Positions 24,440 through 36,533 of a stretch of DNA of 64,000 nucleotides are shown here, in pieces (within the stretch, counting starts at the first letter, position 1; each line of letters begins with the position of its first letter). A program made the translations under genes and the position numbers. The notes under the pieces were generated by a model that worked only from the letters and a program-made list of their open reading frames with translations, did no database searches and was not told where the DNA came from. The DNA is from Allolobophora icterica (lineage: Eukaryota; Annelida; Clitellata; Crassiclitellata; Lumbricidae), in contig OY744605.1 in assembly GCA_963556255.1 (NCBI GenBank), positions 65,281,730-65,345,729 on the forward strand, given 5' to 3'.

Positions 24440-24720
24440 GCTATGACTCACACTAGAATAGGACAAGAATAGTATTACTGAGTAGGTCAGGCATAGTAAT
24501 AAAAACACGACAGGTACTACAGAACAACAGGTATAGGTAACTTAAGAACAGGACAGTCATGGTACTGGAAAGAGAACAGACATGGTTCAAAAGACAACAG
24601 AACAGTCATGGATATAAAGAACATACTGGTAACACTCATGGTACTACAGAACATCTACCATGATACTATAGAACAGGACAATCATGGTATCATGAGACAG
24701 ACCAGTCGTGGTACTGTAAT
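24440..24720. repeat. Degenerate ~35-45-bp tandem repeat (AACAGGACAGTCATGGTACT)
   Basis: About six drifting copies of (AGAACAG)(GACA)(GTCATGGTA) between 24535 and 24715, preceded by AGGACAAGAA words. Confidence 0.6.
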
Positions 24721-25455
24721 GGGGCAATCAGCAATTCCTTGATACTATTACAACTTAGTAGCTAAACATGACATTATCATCCATCAGCTTCCGATTATTG
24801 CCTCCATCCATGTTTCTATTGTCTACTTCTGCCATAGGTAAGAAAATAAACACCTGACCAAAGGTAAATAAATTTAATAAATAACTGAGCAATTACCTTA
24901 CCTTACACTAGCAGAACAATAACAAAACACTGTGAAAAGTCTACAGACCATTATGAAATCTAGCGGTTTGCTGATGACTGCTGCGGTTTGCTGATGACTG
25001 CTGCGTGACACAACCCTCAACACAAGTGTGCTAGTTAGTCATTGATATATCATCAGGAAGCAATAAGTTTCAATATATGTCAGAGTTCACCAGCTTATCT
25101 GTCATCTGCTGACGTTTATGACCTCAATCCACCAAGTATCAATCACTGACGCTCCAAATTAAAGCTACAGCAGACTGACTGTTTGGGGCAGTTTCCATCG
25201 AAAACAGGAATGGAGTGCACACCAGTTGAACTGCTCTCTTTCAGAGATACTGAGTTGGTGGCCATTCTGAGCATGGGCACTAAATATATACTATTAATGG
25301 GTAGCCAAGCAATGAAAGTCATTGCAATGTCACCCGAATGGAAAATTGGAAATGGCTTTGGCCTGGTAATTGTGATCCGCTCTGACTCATGAGGTTCAAC
25401 ATACTTATTGTCAGAATCAAAGGTACAATTGTGTGTGTATGTATTGTACTGTATC
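24721..25455. other. HDAC intron, no gene recognised
   Basis: A direct duplication of GCGGTTTGCTGATGACTGCT occurs at 24963-25005. The open frames near 25183-25392 have no domain. Confidence 0.45.
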
Positions 25456-25461
25456 AGTATG

Positions 25462-25465
25462 TTTG

Positions 25466-25504
<39 letters not shown>

Positions 25505-25590
25505 CAGTATACATGTATGTACCGGTGCGTGTGGGGGTGGGTGTGTGGGTGTGTGTGTGTGGGCGTGTGTATGGGTGTGTGCACGCATGA
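25462..25590. repeat. (TA)n / (GTGG)n compound microsatellite
   Basis: TATATA and GTATATATA runs to 25503, then GTGTGGGTGTG sequence to 25590. Confidence 0.85.
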
Positions 25591-26075
25591 GTGCAAAGCA
25601 TTCAAGGAGTATATTTCAAGTATATCACGGATATATTAAGAATTCCTTTGTAATTGTAAAACACCCCATAATGCCTTGGTATATCACGGGTTTATTTAGA
25701 ATTCCTTTGTAAAACACCCAATAATTCCTTCATAATAATGCCCAATATATCCACCATCTATAAAGAAGGAATTCTTAATATGCACACGAGCACAAGTCCA
25801 CTAAACAGAAGGTCCCTTAAAACCCTGCACAGAGGTCGGTAAGGCAGGCACTAACGTCCCCATAAATGACGAACGTGGCACTGTCTATAAAAATAATTAT
25901 CCAGCCGAGGACTTTCATTTAGCTTTACCACCAATCAATGCGACCAACTCCAGTTTGCTCTTGTTTTTCCACTTTCTATTTCATATCTTTCTCCTAATGA
26001 CACATGGAGTACAGTAAGGTAGGCTGAGTGTAATGTAAGTACTCATTTATTACATGTCCCTGAGAGAGGCAAAAG
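25591..26075. other. HDAC intron with short duplication
   Basis: ATATCACGG(A/G)T.TATTTAGAATTCCTTTGTAA-type sequence is repeated at 25624 and 25682. No gene. Confidence 0.45.
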
Positions 26076-26078
26076 CAA

Positions 26079-26137
<59 letters not shown>
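26076..26137. repeat. (TAA)n microsatellite
   Basis: About 19 TAA units. Confidence 0.95.
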
Positions 26138-26254
26138 TTTGCCGGCCAGGAAATAGATGAATAGGGCCATTCCGGACACTTTATTTTCCATTTTAGTTAA
26201 TATTCAAGTCCCTGAGGGATCCTGTATACCTCAGGGCAAAAAAATAAAAATAAA

Positions 26255-26296
<42 letters not shown>

Positions 26297-26490
26297 CTAC
26301 TTTATTAATTCAAACTGACAAGTACGCAGTAAGATAACATTGAAACATGACAGTACAATCAAGATCTTAAACACAGGTTGTGGCAGCCATGCAAGGCGCC
26401 CGCTCTAGAATGGGGGGGTTAGGGGTATCAAATGGAGATCTAATGCTTTCCCGGCCATGAGTGTTACCATTCATCTATCCCCCTCCCAAG
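26255..26490 (-). repeat. SINE family C-like element with (AAT)n tail
   Basis: Minus-strand copy: the (AAT)n tail at 26256-26296 is followed inward by AAACTGACAAGTACGCAGTA and GGCAGCCATGCAAGGCGCCC. The same 3' sequence occurs at 35870-36000 (-), 45715-45830 (+) and partly at 60318-60345. The distal end is CCATTCATCTATCCCCCTCC. Confidence 0.65.
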
Positions 26491-27470
26491 CAGTACATAT
26501 GCGGCTATCTTAAGGATCTTTGTAATCTGTAAGTTACTGCTGTGGAAACAGATTGGATGACAGTTACTTTGTCAGAACAGATCCTTGAAAAAGTTAAAAA
26601 GTTGAAACTTGAAGCACGTTTTGGCTGATTCTCAAACCAGTCTACCAAAAGGACAATATTTACTTAAATGGCTTGAAAACTTGTCAATTTCAAAAGCAAT
26701 GCTAACCATTCATGGCACTGGCCTCCATGTCTCAGCACCAGTTGATATTTGGTGGAATTCAAGAACATGCCTTACCTCCTAAGCTTTAGAAAGGTGTTTG
26801 AGAAAACACATCAATTAATTCAAATTAATTAGTAACTGAAACTTTGCTAATTCTAATTCTAATTAAATGTTGTTTAATTCATACTTCGTTTCATAATAAC
26901 CTTGCATAAAATATTTCCTTACTTACTTTTTGCTGGCTGATATCATTGCAAGGACCTATTATTGATTTCAATGTAACTAATAAATATCCACCAATATTTT
27001 ACGTCATCAGTTTTTTGTCTCATATATCTTTTGAAGAAGAATTGCCTTTGGTTGTGACACATTTATTTTAAACTTTCAATACATAAACAAATTCAAAAGT
27101 AAAGTAAAATTAATTCGAAATGAAACAAGTGTGTGGTGTTGCAGAATTTATTGAAAATGAGCGAAAGAAACAGGCTGAAAACAATGATAGTTTCCAAGGA
27201 CCAAAGCACAACGATGATTTCTTATAAATGAACAAATTTTCCACAGTAATAAACAGAAATTGGATGAAGAGCTTGAAATTTGAGTAATCATCATTATTTT
27301 AAATATCTGTCTAATAATAAATAAACTGTATGCCAAACTACGAAACTACATTTTTGTGTCGTTTTGTTTTTCCGATATCAGTGCTAATTCTAATTCTAAT
27401 TAATTAGTTCTTCAGATAATGCTATTTTCTAATTTTATCTATGAAATTTGAATTATGCTAATTCTAATTA
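26491..27470. other. HDAC intron, AT-rich, CTAATTCTAATTAATTA words
   Basis: Recurrent GCTAATTCTAATTCTAATTA words at 26848, 27380 and 27457 resemble subterminal repeats of a non-autonomous DNA element (see 27484-27617). No gene. Confidence 0.4.
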
Positions 27471-27477
27471 ATTACAT

Positions 27478-27618
27478 ACAAAACCTTAATTACCCATCAC
27501 TCATACATATGTTGTATCTATTAGACAAAACCCGTAATTAATTAATATATATATATATTATATATATATAATATATATATGTATATATATACATAAGTGA
27601 TGGGTAATTAAGGTTTTG
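27478..27618. repeat. Inverted repeat around an AT core
   Basis: ACAAAACCTTAATTACCCAT at about 27478 pairs with ATGGGTAATTAAGGTTTTGT at about 27600, flanking an (AT)n core at 27541-27590. The arms end in CATCACT/AGTGATG toward the core. Confidence 0.8.
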
Positions 27619-27619
27619 T

Positions 27620-28740
27620 CTAATGAATATAATACTCATGATGACTGTTAATGTAACGACATTTGACAACAGTCTCCATACCAAACTTTACCACTTTCAG
27701 TGAACTCACTTTTGAACAAATAGAATCACAGCTGATAAAACGACTTTAAAATTTATCTCTCATCTTTTCTGTTGTCCTGCATGAGTAAATCTATACAGCA
27801 CCTTCAGCAAAAAGATCCTACACAGAAGGTGATCAAACACACGCAAGTCTACTTTCTAACATGCACGTTAATCCCTGCTTTCCAAATATTTTCATACTTG
27901 TATGCTTCTACCACACGCCTCAATGTAGCAGGTCCATCCATGGAAAATTACCTTGGACTTTAGTATATGGGCTGCTATTGCAATTAATTATTTTTGTCTA
28001 CAGAAGTCATAATTCCTGGTCCCATAACGGCCATAAGTAAGATTCGTGGACAAGGAGAGTGTGGCCCGTTTGGAATTTGGTATGGCGTCGTTTTGAGGGA
28101 CATCAATCCAACAACAATTCGTCTGAATCCCCGTGGCATTCCCAGCCCCACCCCCCACCCGGGATAGCAACATAAACAACACACAATCACTTGAAACAGG
28201 TCAGTGGGCCGCCTGACAACACCGAATTTCCTTAAAATCTTCACACCTATAAACCTCTCCTTCTACTCTCTGGCTCTGTCTCTTTCTCAGTCTCTCTACA
28301 ATTGCCTTTGTTTTGCTAGCGGTTGAAAGCCATGCTATTCAACTGTGGTCATGTGGTGGTCAGATAAGGACCACCTCTGATGAGTTGCTGAAGAAGCAAA
28401 ACATATAGATGACCACTGACCAGTTACGATTACAAACTTAGTCTGCTAAGAAAGCACTCTAATTGTAATGTGGTTTCTGGAAGTAAACCTGACCTAACTG
28501 CTTGCCAGAAAGGTACCCTGAATCTGCTTCATCACCTGACGCTCTAGCTGTGACTGCTCAGACTGCTCTAGCCAAAATAGAATACTATACCATAAAATAC
28601 ATTCAGGATCCTGAGACTTAGCTGGAGGGCTTTCAAAGGACATGGAAGACTCGTTTGTTTATGTTACCTACTTACCTATCGTTTTAGCAGCTGCTTGTGT
28701 GCATTTGCAGTGCATTAAGTTACATTATCTTGCACTATTT
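27620..28740. other. HDAC intron, no gene recognised
   Basis: The overlapping minus-strand frames at 27984-28244 have no domain. No exon is supported. Confidence 0.4.
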
Positions 28741-28805
28741 AACAACAACGACGACGACGACGACGACGACGACGACAACAACAACGACAACAACAACAAC
28801 AACAA
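28741..28805. repeat. (GAC)/(AAC) trinucleotide repeat
   Basis: ACGACGACGACG runs inside AACAACAAC. Confidence 0.9.
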
Positions 28806-29084
28806 AACATGATACAATATAACACAATACAATACAACTGATATTTGACTTGATATGCTCATTACAATGTCTCAGAGACCTGTGCATTAGTAGTGTTTGA
28901 AGTTAGCAGACATTACTTTGAACAGCATCAAAGCGCCCACAAATGTAAACAGTAAACACAGCATCTGCAGAAACAGGAATTATATACTGGTACATAAGTC
29001 ATATATAAGCATAGATTTATGCACAACATATAATATTATGTATATATCTGTTCATACAAAAAGAAAGTCCAATTAAACTAACCC

Positions 29085-29375
29085 TGGTAGCTAGTCAAGG
29101 ACCCAGCCAGTCATGGACCATATGAAGTATCAGCAAATTCATTTTCTTACCCTTGGCAACTAATAGCAGGTGGCTAGCCCTCTCCCTCACTGCCTGATCC
29201 TCCCAAAGCCAGTGTGCACTACAATGTGCTTATTTTATAGTCGCAATCACTGGTTGGTGCTAGTGGAACAGAAATCTTGGAATATCCTTCTGACCTTCTG
29301 TCCTGGCAGGGATTTCAATCTCCAACTTCTGGGCTGACAGTCCACCATGCTAACCACTAGACTACTGAGCATACC
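29085..29375 (-). repeat. SINE family A, minus strand
   Basis: On the minus strand the tRNA-like head TAGTGGTTAGCATGGTGGAC is followed by GAGATTGAAATCCCTGCCAG and then the family body (CACTGGCTTTGGGAGGATCA region, GGCTAGCC). It is colinear with 19231-19515. Confidence 0.65.
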
Positions 29376-29904
29376 CTACCTGCAGATCTATGTAACCATA
29401 ACCAACTCCGCTAGCCAGTCTTCACGTCAAATCAGCTTCTTCAGGACTATTATTCCGTGCTTCCATTCCACAAATTCCTCCCATCAGCTGCACATCTCCT
29501 AATCATTCCTCCTCCGATTGATGATGCACCTTGGCCAGCCTGCATAGTCATCCGTATCTCTCTTCCCTCCATCCTCAAGCTCTATTTTCAATTACCAAAC
29601 TATATCACTAACCACTTCCCTACTCTTTACAATTCTTTCACATTCTATACATCTGTCCAACTGACCACTCTGTAACTTACCAATTTTCGGTTGCACCTAT
29701 TTAGATCTCTTTAACAGCAACACTGCAAGGTTCCTGAAAAGGTGCTATATAAATAGCTAGAAACTACATAAATAATTAGACGCATCATACAAGTCCTGGC
29801 ATTTCCTGGGCAGCAACGTTTTACCTATATTTCAGTTACCTTTACAAGATCTACAAGTCTAGCATATTGACCTAGTGGTCATAGCCTGCAAATGTAACCA
29901 TAAC

Positions 29905-30205
29905 CTAGTGGTCAATATGCTAGACTGTTAGTTCTGAAGTTCTGAGGTTGAGAGTTCAAGTTCCATCCAGGTCAAAAAGATGTTTTAAGATTTCAGTATG
30001 ACAAAGGCCCCCTACCAAATTCTGTAATAAAATGAGTCCCTTAACTTCCCACTGGGAAAGTCGTGTAGCAAGGGGCAGGACTGGCAACCTGAATCATATG
30101 TTGAGGCTAAGGAAAATGAAGTTACCAACACTTAAAACCCACTGCTCCATCTCAAGGTTAGCTTAAGGAATGCTCTTATTCTTTTTCCTACAACAGGTAC
30201 TATAT
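29905..30205 (+). repeat. SINE family A, plus strand
   Basis: The head CTAGTGGTCAATATGCTAGAC is followed by GAGAGTTCAAGTTCC, AAAAAGATGTTTTAAGATTT, CATATGTTGAGGCTAAGG and CACTTAAAACCCACTGC. A partial copy of the head (CTAGTGGTCATAGCCTGCAA) lies immediately upstream at 29871. Confidence 0.65.
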
Positions 30206-30229
30206 AAATGTTTAGGTACAAGCATACAG

Positions 30230-30374
30230 GGGCCACATAAATGTTTAGATACATGCAAACACGTATATACACTAACAAAGGCTACATAAATGTTTAGATA
30301 CATGCAAACATGTATATACACTAACAGAGGCTACATAAATGTTTAGATACATGCAAACATGTATATACACTACC
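30230..30374. repeat. 49-bp minisatellite, three units
   Basis: ACATAAATGTTTAGATACAT recurs with exact 49-bp spacing (ATACATGC at 30249, 30298 and 30347). An older fourth partial unit (GTACTATATAAATGTTTAGG) precedes it. Confidence 0.9.
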
Positions 30375-30404
30375 TCTAACATATCCTTGTCACTATCAAC
30401 ATCA

Positions 30405-30578
30405 CTATCTTTATTATTATTATTATTACCATCATCATATAATCATGATTGCTGACATCATCATCAGCATCAACACAATCATCAACACCATCATCAAAAC
30501 CATCACCATCATCATGATCATGATCATGATCAACACCATCATCATCAACACCATCAACACCATCAACACCATCATCAC

Positions 30579-30672
<94 letters not shown>
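30405..30672. repeat. (ATC)n microsatellite with CACCATCAAC variants
   Basis: Long ATC tract. Both strands give artefactual Asp-, Ile-, Met- or His-rich frames. Confidence 0.95.
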
Positions 30673-30764
30673 TAGCACCCCAGTGCCAACACCAACGTTT
30701 TCAGTAAATCTGAATCTGAGGTACGAGAGCAGTGAGCATGAATTACTAGTCCAGGGTTATCACA

Positions 30765-30855
30765 CAGCGTTCTGTCAGCAGGCGTGAATCCACAATCACT
30801 GGATTACAGACTCGGCATGCTACCAGACAGACCACCAAGGCAGTAAGAAACCACA
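30765..30855 (-). repeat. tRNA-like SINE head, partial
   Basis: On the minus strand, TGGTCTGTCTGGTAGCATGC and GTGGATTCACGCC resemble A and B boxes. There is no recognised body. Confidence 0.35.
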
Positions 30856-31605
30856 AGAAAATCTGTTACAAGGGAGCTGTGAAGAATTGGAGCAGAATGG
30901 ATAAGTTGGCCGCTAGAAGGCCAAATATTGCATTGCATTTCTTCTATGCCAAAAGGTTACTGACTTACCTAGTTTTCTGCAAAGCATTCTTAACCTCATA
31001 ACTATCTGATTCCTCTGGACTGGCCCATCACTCTTGACTTGTTGTCCATACTGTGCCCAGTGGCAGAAACTTAATATCGGCTCCTTCTCAATAATAAATC
31101 ACACCAGCATGTCTTCCATTCCATCCTGCATTCCAAGCCATCCTGCATTCTTATAGTATTTCATATCTGGCAAAATCAGACACTAGTTGGCAAGGTCACT
31201 ATGGTTCAAACTTCCTGCATCTCAAAACTAATTTAGGATAATTTTAGACGTGTTATCTAAACACAGGTTAGGTTTTCTATAGGACGGCAAAGTAGATGAT
31301 AGCCTGTGCAATTTGCTTTTACGAACATGTAAAGTACATGGACCAATCAGCAGTAAGATGTGACCATTAAACACTGGGAACTACAAACAGACACTTATCT
31401 AGAAACAGCTATTGTTAGGACACATATTTATAAAGAAGATTATATTTGCCATGACAGAGCAACACCCACAAAAGGCACAAAAATCAACCAATGCAATCCA
31501 ACAAGAGGACACCGTTCTAATCTACAAATTTGTGCTGGTACTTATTTACTGACCTTAAAATGAAGAGTGTGTACTATGTGGTGTGATATGAATGTACTTA
31601 TGTAA
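30856..31605. other. HDAC intron, no gene recognised
   Basis: The 67-residue frame at 31360 has no domain or splice support. Confidence 0.4.
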
Positions 31606-31610
31606 CTAAG

Positions 31611-31778
31611 TATGTATGTATGTATGTATGTATGTATGTATGTATGTATGTATGTATGTATGTATGTATGTATGTATGTATGTATGTATCTATGTATGTA
31701 TGTATGTATGTATGTATGTATGTATGTATGTATGTATGTATGTATGTATGTATGTATGTATGTATGTATGTATGTATG
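31611..31778. repeat. (GTAT)n microsatellite, about 168 bp
   Basis: About 42 GTAT units with one GTATC interruption. All three plus frames stay open (MYVC repeats), an artefact. Confidence 0.97.
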
Positions 31779-32899
31779 TCAGCAAGTATATGGACCTCTC
31801 AAAGGCACTAAAACATGGCTGACTGACAATACTGGTATTAATTAACTACTAACTGCTCAGAATGAATGAATGAATAAATGAATGAATGACTTTTACAGGT
31901 ACATCACACCGCTGCTGCTGCTCCACTTGCCCATCTTTACAGAACCATCAAAATTCCTTCTGCTCTGCTGAACACAATTGCACAATATCCTCAAAACTTG
32001 ACGGACATGTTTTCACCAGAGGACTGATGGTCATTATGAAGATAACAATTTCTACAATATGTTTTATTCACTTCTGCTTCAGATTAACAACACTCTGCAA
32101 GAGCTGTAAACCTAGTACAGCCTGGTACAGACTCGGTTTAGTTCAACAACTGATCATCGGCAGTGTCAAGAATGTTTCCTTGCAAAATGATAACACTAAC
32201 AATGAAATTCCTGTAGGTCAGGAGCACACACAGTAGTTAGGAAATGCATGAAACAAAAGCTCAACAGAGGAAAATATGACGTCTTATCTACTGTGTGAAA
32301 TGTAGAAAGTTAGCAGAAGGCAAAAATCTTAAGACCCAACGCACTGCATATCGGTCATCGAGTCTAAGGGGCCTGTGGATATCGAATGGTGCTGGATAGC
32401 CTTAGTTTCGTTCTGTATCTTGGACACAGGCAAACATTCATCTGCACACTATTACTGGAAAAAATCATCAGGCAGTAAGCAACATGGAAATATGGAATCA
32501 AATCGAAATTCCACAATCGGTTGGTGTTAATTTGTAAAAAGCTAAATGCAGTAACTTCAGTTATGACTGCAACTAGATCAGAAAAATACTTAACCCAACA
32601 AAGTTTGGAATTGTGTGCTGCATAGTCAGCACAACCAAAATGACAATTAACAGCTCCTCTGCCCACCCTGCTCTTGCTATCAAGCCTGCATTTCACTTGC
32701 AAACTAAGCCTACAATTAGGCCATCAAAAAAATTGCACTATTTTATTTTATGATCACCATCATCATATCTTTGCCGTCATCATCCTCGTAATTTTGTTGT
32801 TGCTGCTTTGTTGCGGTTTGATATTGTTTTGTTATTAGTGATGCTTTCTAATTTTTATCATTACCTGAAAAACTACTAAATCCGACATTCTTTGCTTAC
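31779..32899. other. HDAC intron, no gene recognised
   Basis: (GAAT)n at 31860-31888. A 116-residue plus frame and a 112-residue minus frame lack domains and splice support. Confidence 0.4.
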
Positions 32900-33068
32900 C
32901 AGATCCAGAGCTGGAAGCTGCCGTTAGGATTCTCTTCGGAGACACTTTGGTCATGGCGCCTGGCTGTCCCTGGTGTTCCGACTCCCCTGGTCTACCGGGG
33001 ACAGACGCCAAGGGCGTGGTCGTCATCGCCTGCAGGTCCATTCTACGGCTGTTACCCCCGGCTTCCAT
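32900..33068 (-). CDS. Class IIa histone deacetylase, first coding exon
   Basis: The minus-strand frame starts at ATG 33066-33068 (MEAGGNSRRMDLQAM), continues through TTTPLASVPGRPG and KVSPKRILTAASSSGS, and ends at the strong donor GGATCTG|GTAAGC. It has 56 codons plus one base (phase 1), which joins G|AT to the 3831-3908 exon and gives SSSGS-D-PLASP. No stop lies just upstream in frame, so the exon may begin further right and the ATG is the first plausible start rather than a proven one. The peptide is low-complexity and not diagnostic alone; the HDAC call rests on the third exon. The intron to the next exon is 28,991 bp. Confidence 0.6.
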
Positions 33069-33530
33069 CTTATCCACTGTCTGGCATTTATCTGATAATT
33101 AAATCCAGTTTCTGAATACGATGTTAGTCACTCGAGCAGCTGATCAGAAACTCCTACGGGATCTGTACCCTCACTATAAACAGAGGCAAAATCACAGACC
33201 CCCGATCAGCTATCCAGCTGATCCGCCGAAATCTGAATTATCCCAAACGCGAACTTTCTTTCAATCAATCCGGCCTCAGAGTCACTTAAATTTCTGTCAG
33301 ATGACCTCCAGTTAAATGCAAGACTCGGACCTTAAAGCTGAAGGCAAACGGTCACACGTAGCCCACCACACGGACGGAGCCCCTTCGAGCTCCAGAGGAA
33401 GGCAGACATACAGCGCTATCGTCGTTGTCACGACACCCGGCCGCTTCCAACGGCCGCCATTACTCGTTCAAACTCCGCTCAGTTATTCGACCAAATATTC
33501 GACCCAGCTGACACGATTCCTTCCTGAAAG
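33069..33530 (-). promoter_or_regulatory. Probable 5'UTR/promoter region of the HDAC gene
   Basis: A CpG-richer stretch directly upstream of the first coding exon in an AT-rich setting. On the minus strand it contains AATGGCGGCCG (33451-33461), a YY1-like word often found at start sites, and the CpG-rich CGGCCGGGTGTCGTGACAAC. No TATA box was seen. The role is inferred from position and composition only. Confidence 0.35.
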
Positions 33531-34676
33531 ATGATTTACTAACTGAATCTCAAAAGAACCTACAAAATGAAGAAGAGCTCAGCTTTGCTTTGCTATGGAT
33601 CTAAATTTACATCCGGGGCTAATGAGGAAAGACGCAACTGTTTAATCGCACTAAAGGCCGTAAGAAGTACCTTTTCACAATCATTGAGACAGCTGTTAGA
33701 GTTGCACCTTTAAATGCCAACTTACATCTAATGACAAGTAAAATTGTTGTTATTGTTGTTGTCATTATTAGTGTTTGTTGTTGTTGCTGTTGTTGTTGTC
33801 GGTAATATTTGGACCAGTCCAGATGGTGACGAGGCTGTATGCAAATAGTAAGAGACGTCAACGGCTATTATAAGATTGTAGAAATTGTATTTAAACAAAT
33901 TTCGATCCGCATGTGAGTTTTGTATGTGTGGATAAATTATTTATGCTAACTGCTTAAATTCATTCAAAACGGTCGTACAGTGCCCTTATCCCATCGAATG
34001 CAGTTGTCTCATTTTTACGGCTGGAGAGTAAAAATAAGCACACCTAAAAATAGACACCGTTACCTCATCGGCCCCGCAACGAGCATAGCTAATCAAAGGG
34101 AAGGGACAGTAGAAAAGTGGGAGGGTGCCGCTTGGTCGACCCGATGCAAGGGTCGCTCCAAAGCACCCCGTCCACCGCAAAACATCGGACCCGATCAACG
34201 ACAACCGCTTTAAGAAGACAAGTCCAGTGGATATGCTAAACTTCTCCCCGTAGCTGACTCCGCTGATAATGAGATGCTCTGTTTAAAGGCTATTCCAGAG
34301 TAATCTTAACGTTATTGTACGCCATTGTAAGAGACGTGATCTTGATATTAAGGAATATTGACATTAATATATATGCATTAGCCTGCTCTTCATTGCAATG
34401 ATCTACAGAACCATCAGTCTCTTAAAATCTCAAGGTGGGATTGTATGTGTATGACGCAAAGTGCGGCCTTTAATCGAACTTACTTGATCAGAAGGTCTAC
34501 GCATTTTGCAATGAGCAGCTAGCTGTACACGTGTGTGTATGAGTTCATGTAGGCCTCGCCTACGCGGACCTACGAAAACAGACAACAATTGATCATGGCC
34601 AATCATCTACTATCATCAGTGTGGGAATTGTAGGAAAAGCAATGGGGGGGGTTAGCATTTTATTTTTATCCGTATT
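33531..34676. other. Intergenic, no gene recognised
   Basis: (TTG)n at 33744-33800. A GC-richer patch at 34060-34210 has overlapping plus and minus frames without domains. Confidence 0.4.
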
Positions 34677-34972
34677 TTGCAAACTGATGTCAACGAAATA
34701 TGAAGGCAGCTGATTTCAACGCTAGCAGTTTTGCAAGTCAGAGTTAAAATCAATGTCTTTGTTGAGAAAATTCAAAAATGCATACATGATACACCGTGGA
34801 AATGTTTTTTCTTTGTCAGAGACTCAGAGTCAAATAATGCTAAATCACACTAACACAACTGAGGGGGTTGGAAAAGACACCCTCACGGGATGTGCAACGA
34901 AGACTTAACTGGGGGTTCTAAGAAAGACTATGGGGTTGAACCCCTCCCCATCCCCGACAATTCCCACCCTGG
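34677..34972 (+). repeat. Dispersed repeat D, plus copy
   Basis: Blocks AAACTGATGTCAACGAAAT, CTAGCAGTTTTGCAAGT, TTGAGAAAATTC, TAAATCACAC, AAGACTTAACTG, GGGGTTGAACCCC and CCCCGACAA recur in reverse order and orientation at 57345-57622. Diverged, no ORF. Confidence 0.6.
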
Positions 34973-34984
34973 CTATCATCCATC

Positions 34985-35430
34985 AGTCGGTCGGACATAA
35001 GCAGAGGAAAATTAACAGAGAAGAATAATTTAATGAAGACAGCCAGAACACAAAGAAACGAAGAGTGGAAATGTGTGAAAAACGACGGAATGGGGACGGA
35101 TGGACGGACGAAAGAGATGGAGGAATGAATTGAGAGGTAGACAAGGAAGGATGGTACGAGGTTGAACGGGCGGATGGATCGATGGACAGAACAGTCAACA
35201 AAGATAGAAATAAAGGAGGGAGGAAGAAAGATAGAACGAAAGAAGGAACGAAAGAAAGACAAATAGGTATAAACGATGTAGGCATAGGCAGAGAGACAGA
35301 AAAGATAGAACGGAGGCCTACAGATGAGATACTGAAATAGAAAAAGCGAAAGAGCGACATGGAAAAGAAGAAAGAGAAGATGGGGATGATAAGACGGAAA
35401 GAATTACTGTCTAACGGAAAGATGAAAGAA
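34985..35430. repeat. Purine-rich strand with GGAC/GAAAGA words
   Basis: The plus strand is almost all A/G plus scattered T (GGACGGATGGACGGACGAAAG, GAACGAAAGAAGGAACG). Minus-strand Ser/Phe/Pro-rich frames are artefacts. Confidence 0.75.
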
Positions 35431-35536
35431 GTTCAAAGAACACATATCACGCCGAAGACAATACCCTTACTCACACAATGAATCGCAGTACAGGCTAATG
35501 TTTTACTTCAACCGTGTTTAGTATCCTAAGCCTTAA

Positions 35537-36533
35537 GGGGCCATCTATAAATGACGTCACGCGCCTCGGGGAGGAAGGGATCAGAAATTTGTGACGAAGT
35601 CTGACACGAGGGGAGGGTTTGATAAATGTGACGTCACGTCAGGTCTACGTAATTAAATTTAACAGTTGAACAACAATTTAATTTCAGTAACAAACTAATT
35701 TTGAGTAATTTTCATTATTGTTTATTTAAATATATAATATACGGTCACCATCATTAACAATTTGTTGATTATTTAAATATTTATAGGTATGGTCACAGTC
35801 AGATTTTATTCATAATAATATTAAATAAATAAATTTATCTTTAATAACTAGATTTTTATAATAATAATAATAATCTTCGTTTAATATTTTTAAACTGACA
35901 ATTACGCAGTATGATTACAAATCAGTATGAACGGATGATCACAAGTTATTACAGAAGTCGAATTTTAACTGTACACGGCAGCCATGCAAGGCGCCCTTTA
36001 CGTCCTACATCACATTTTAACAACGCGCCATCTCGCGAATGATAGGCTGAGTGGACCTTTGGGAGGGTTACGGGAAGCGATCCCGCTACCTACTGCTCTT
36101 CACGCCAGTGATGTTACCACTACTCTGTGGACCCCCTAATAGCCTAGGACTGATCAGTTATCTAGTAATTCATTACATATCTATGGTTTGAAATATAGGC
36201 TATGTTCACTTTTGATAATATGCTTCGTAAGAAAGAGGAAGTAATCCTAGAAATAAATAAATATAATTTTTAAAATGATAGTTATAAAAACGCTTGAAGG
36301 TTGTAATCGCGAACGAAGAAAATGGAGAGAGTGCAGATTGGATAGGCGAAGAGGAGCTTGATCTGAATGGAACATCCTAAAACATGTTTTATTATCAAAA
36401 TGGAAATTTGGATTTTAGGGGAGCAGAGCTTTGTGACGTAATTTTGGAGAGTTGTTGCTTTTTGTGAGGACGTGTGATGAAGGGAGTAAAAAAAATTGGC
36501 TAAAATCGCATGACGTCATTTATGGACGACCCC
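35537..36533. mobile_element. PIF/Harbinger-like non-autonomous element, 997 bp
   Basis: The ends are GGGGCCATCTATAAATGACG (left) and, reverse-complemented, GGGGTCGTCCATAAATGACG (right), matching about 22 of 26 bp. They are flanked by the 3-bp direct repeat TAA (35534-35536 and 36534-36536). A 3-bp TWA target duplication with GGG ends is the PIF/Harbinger hallmark. No transposase frame remains, and a SINE-like element sits inside. Both ends contain the palindrome TGACGTCA. Confidence 0.65.
35862..36140 (-). repeat. SINE family C-like element inside the Harbinger-like element
   Basis: The (AAT)n tail at 35858-35873 is followed by TTTAAACTGACAATTACGCA, a CGGATGATCACAAG block and GGCAGCCATGCAAGGCGCCC. 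The distal end ATGTTACCACT..GGACCCCC differs from the tRNA head of the 45570 copy, so 3' ends may be shared by elements with different heads. Confidence 0.6.

Noticed and set aside
31886..32236. 116-residue plus-strand ORF
   Set aside because: Composition and content look random; no motif or splice context.
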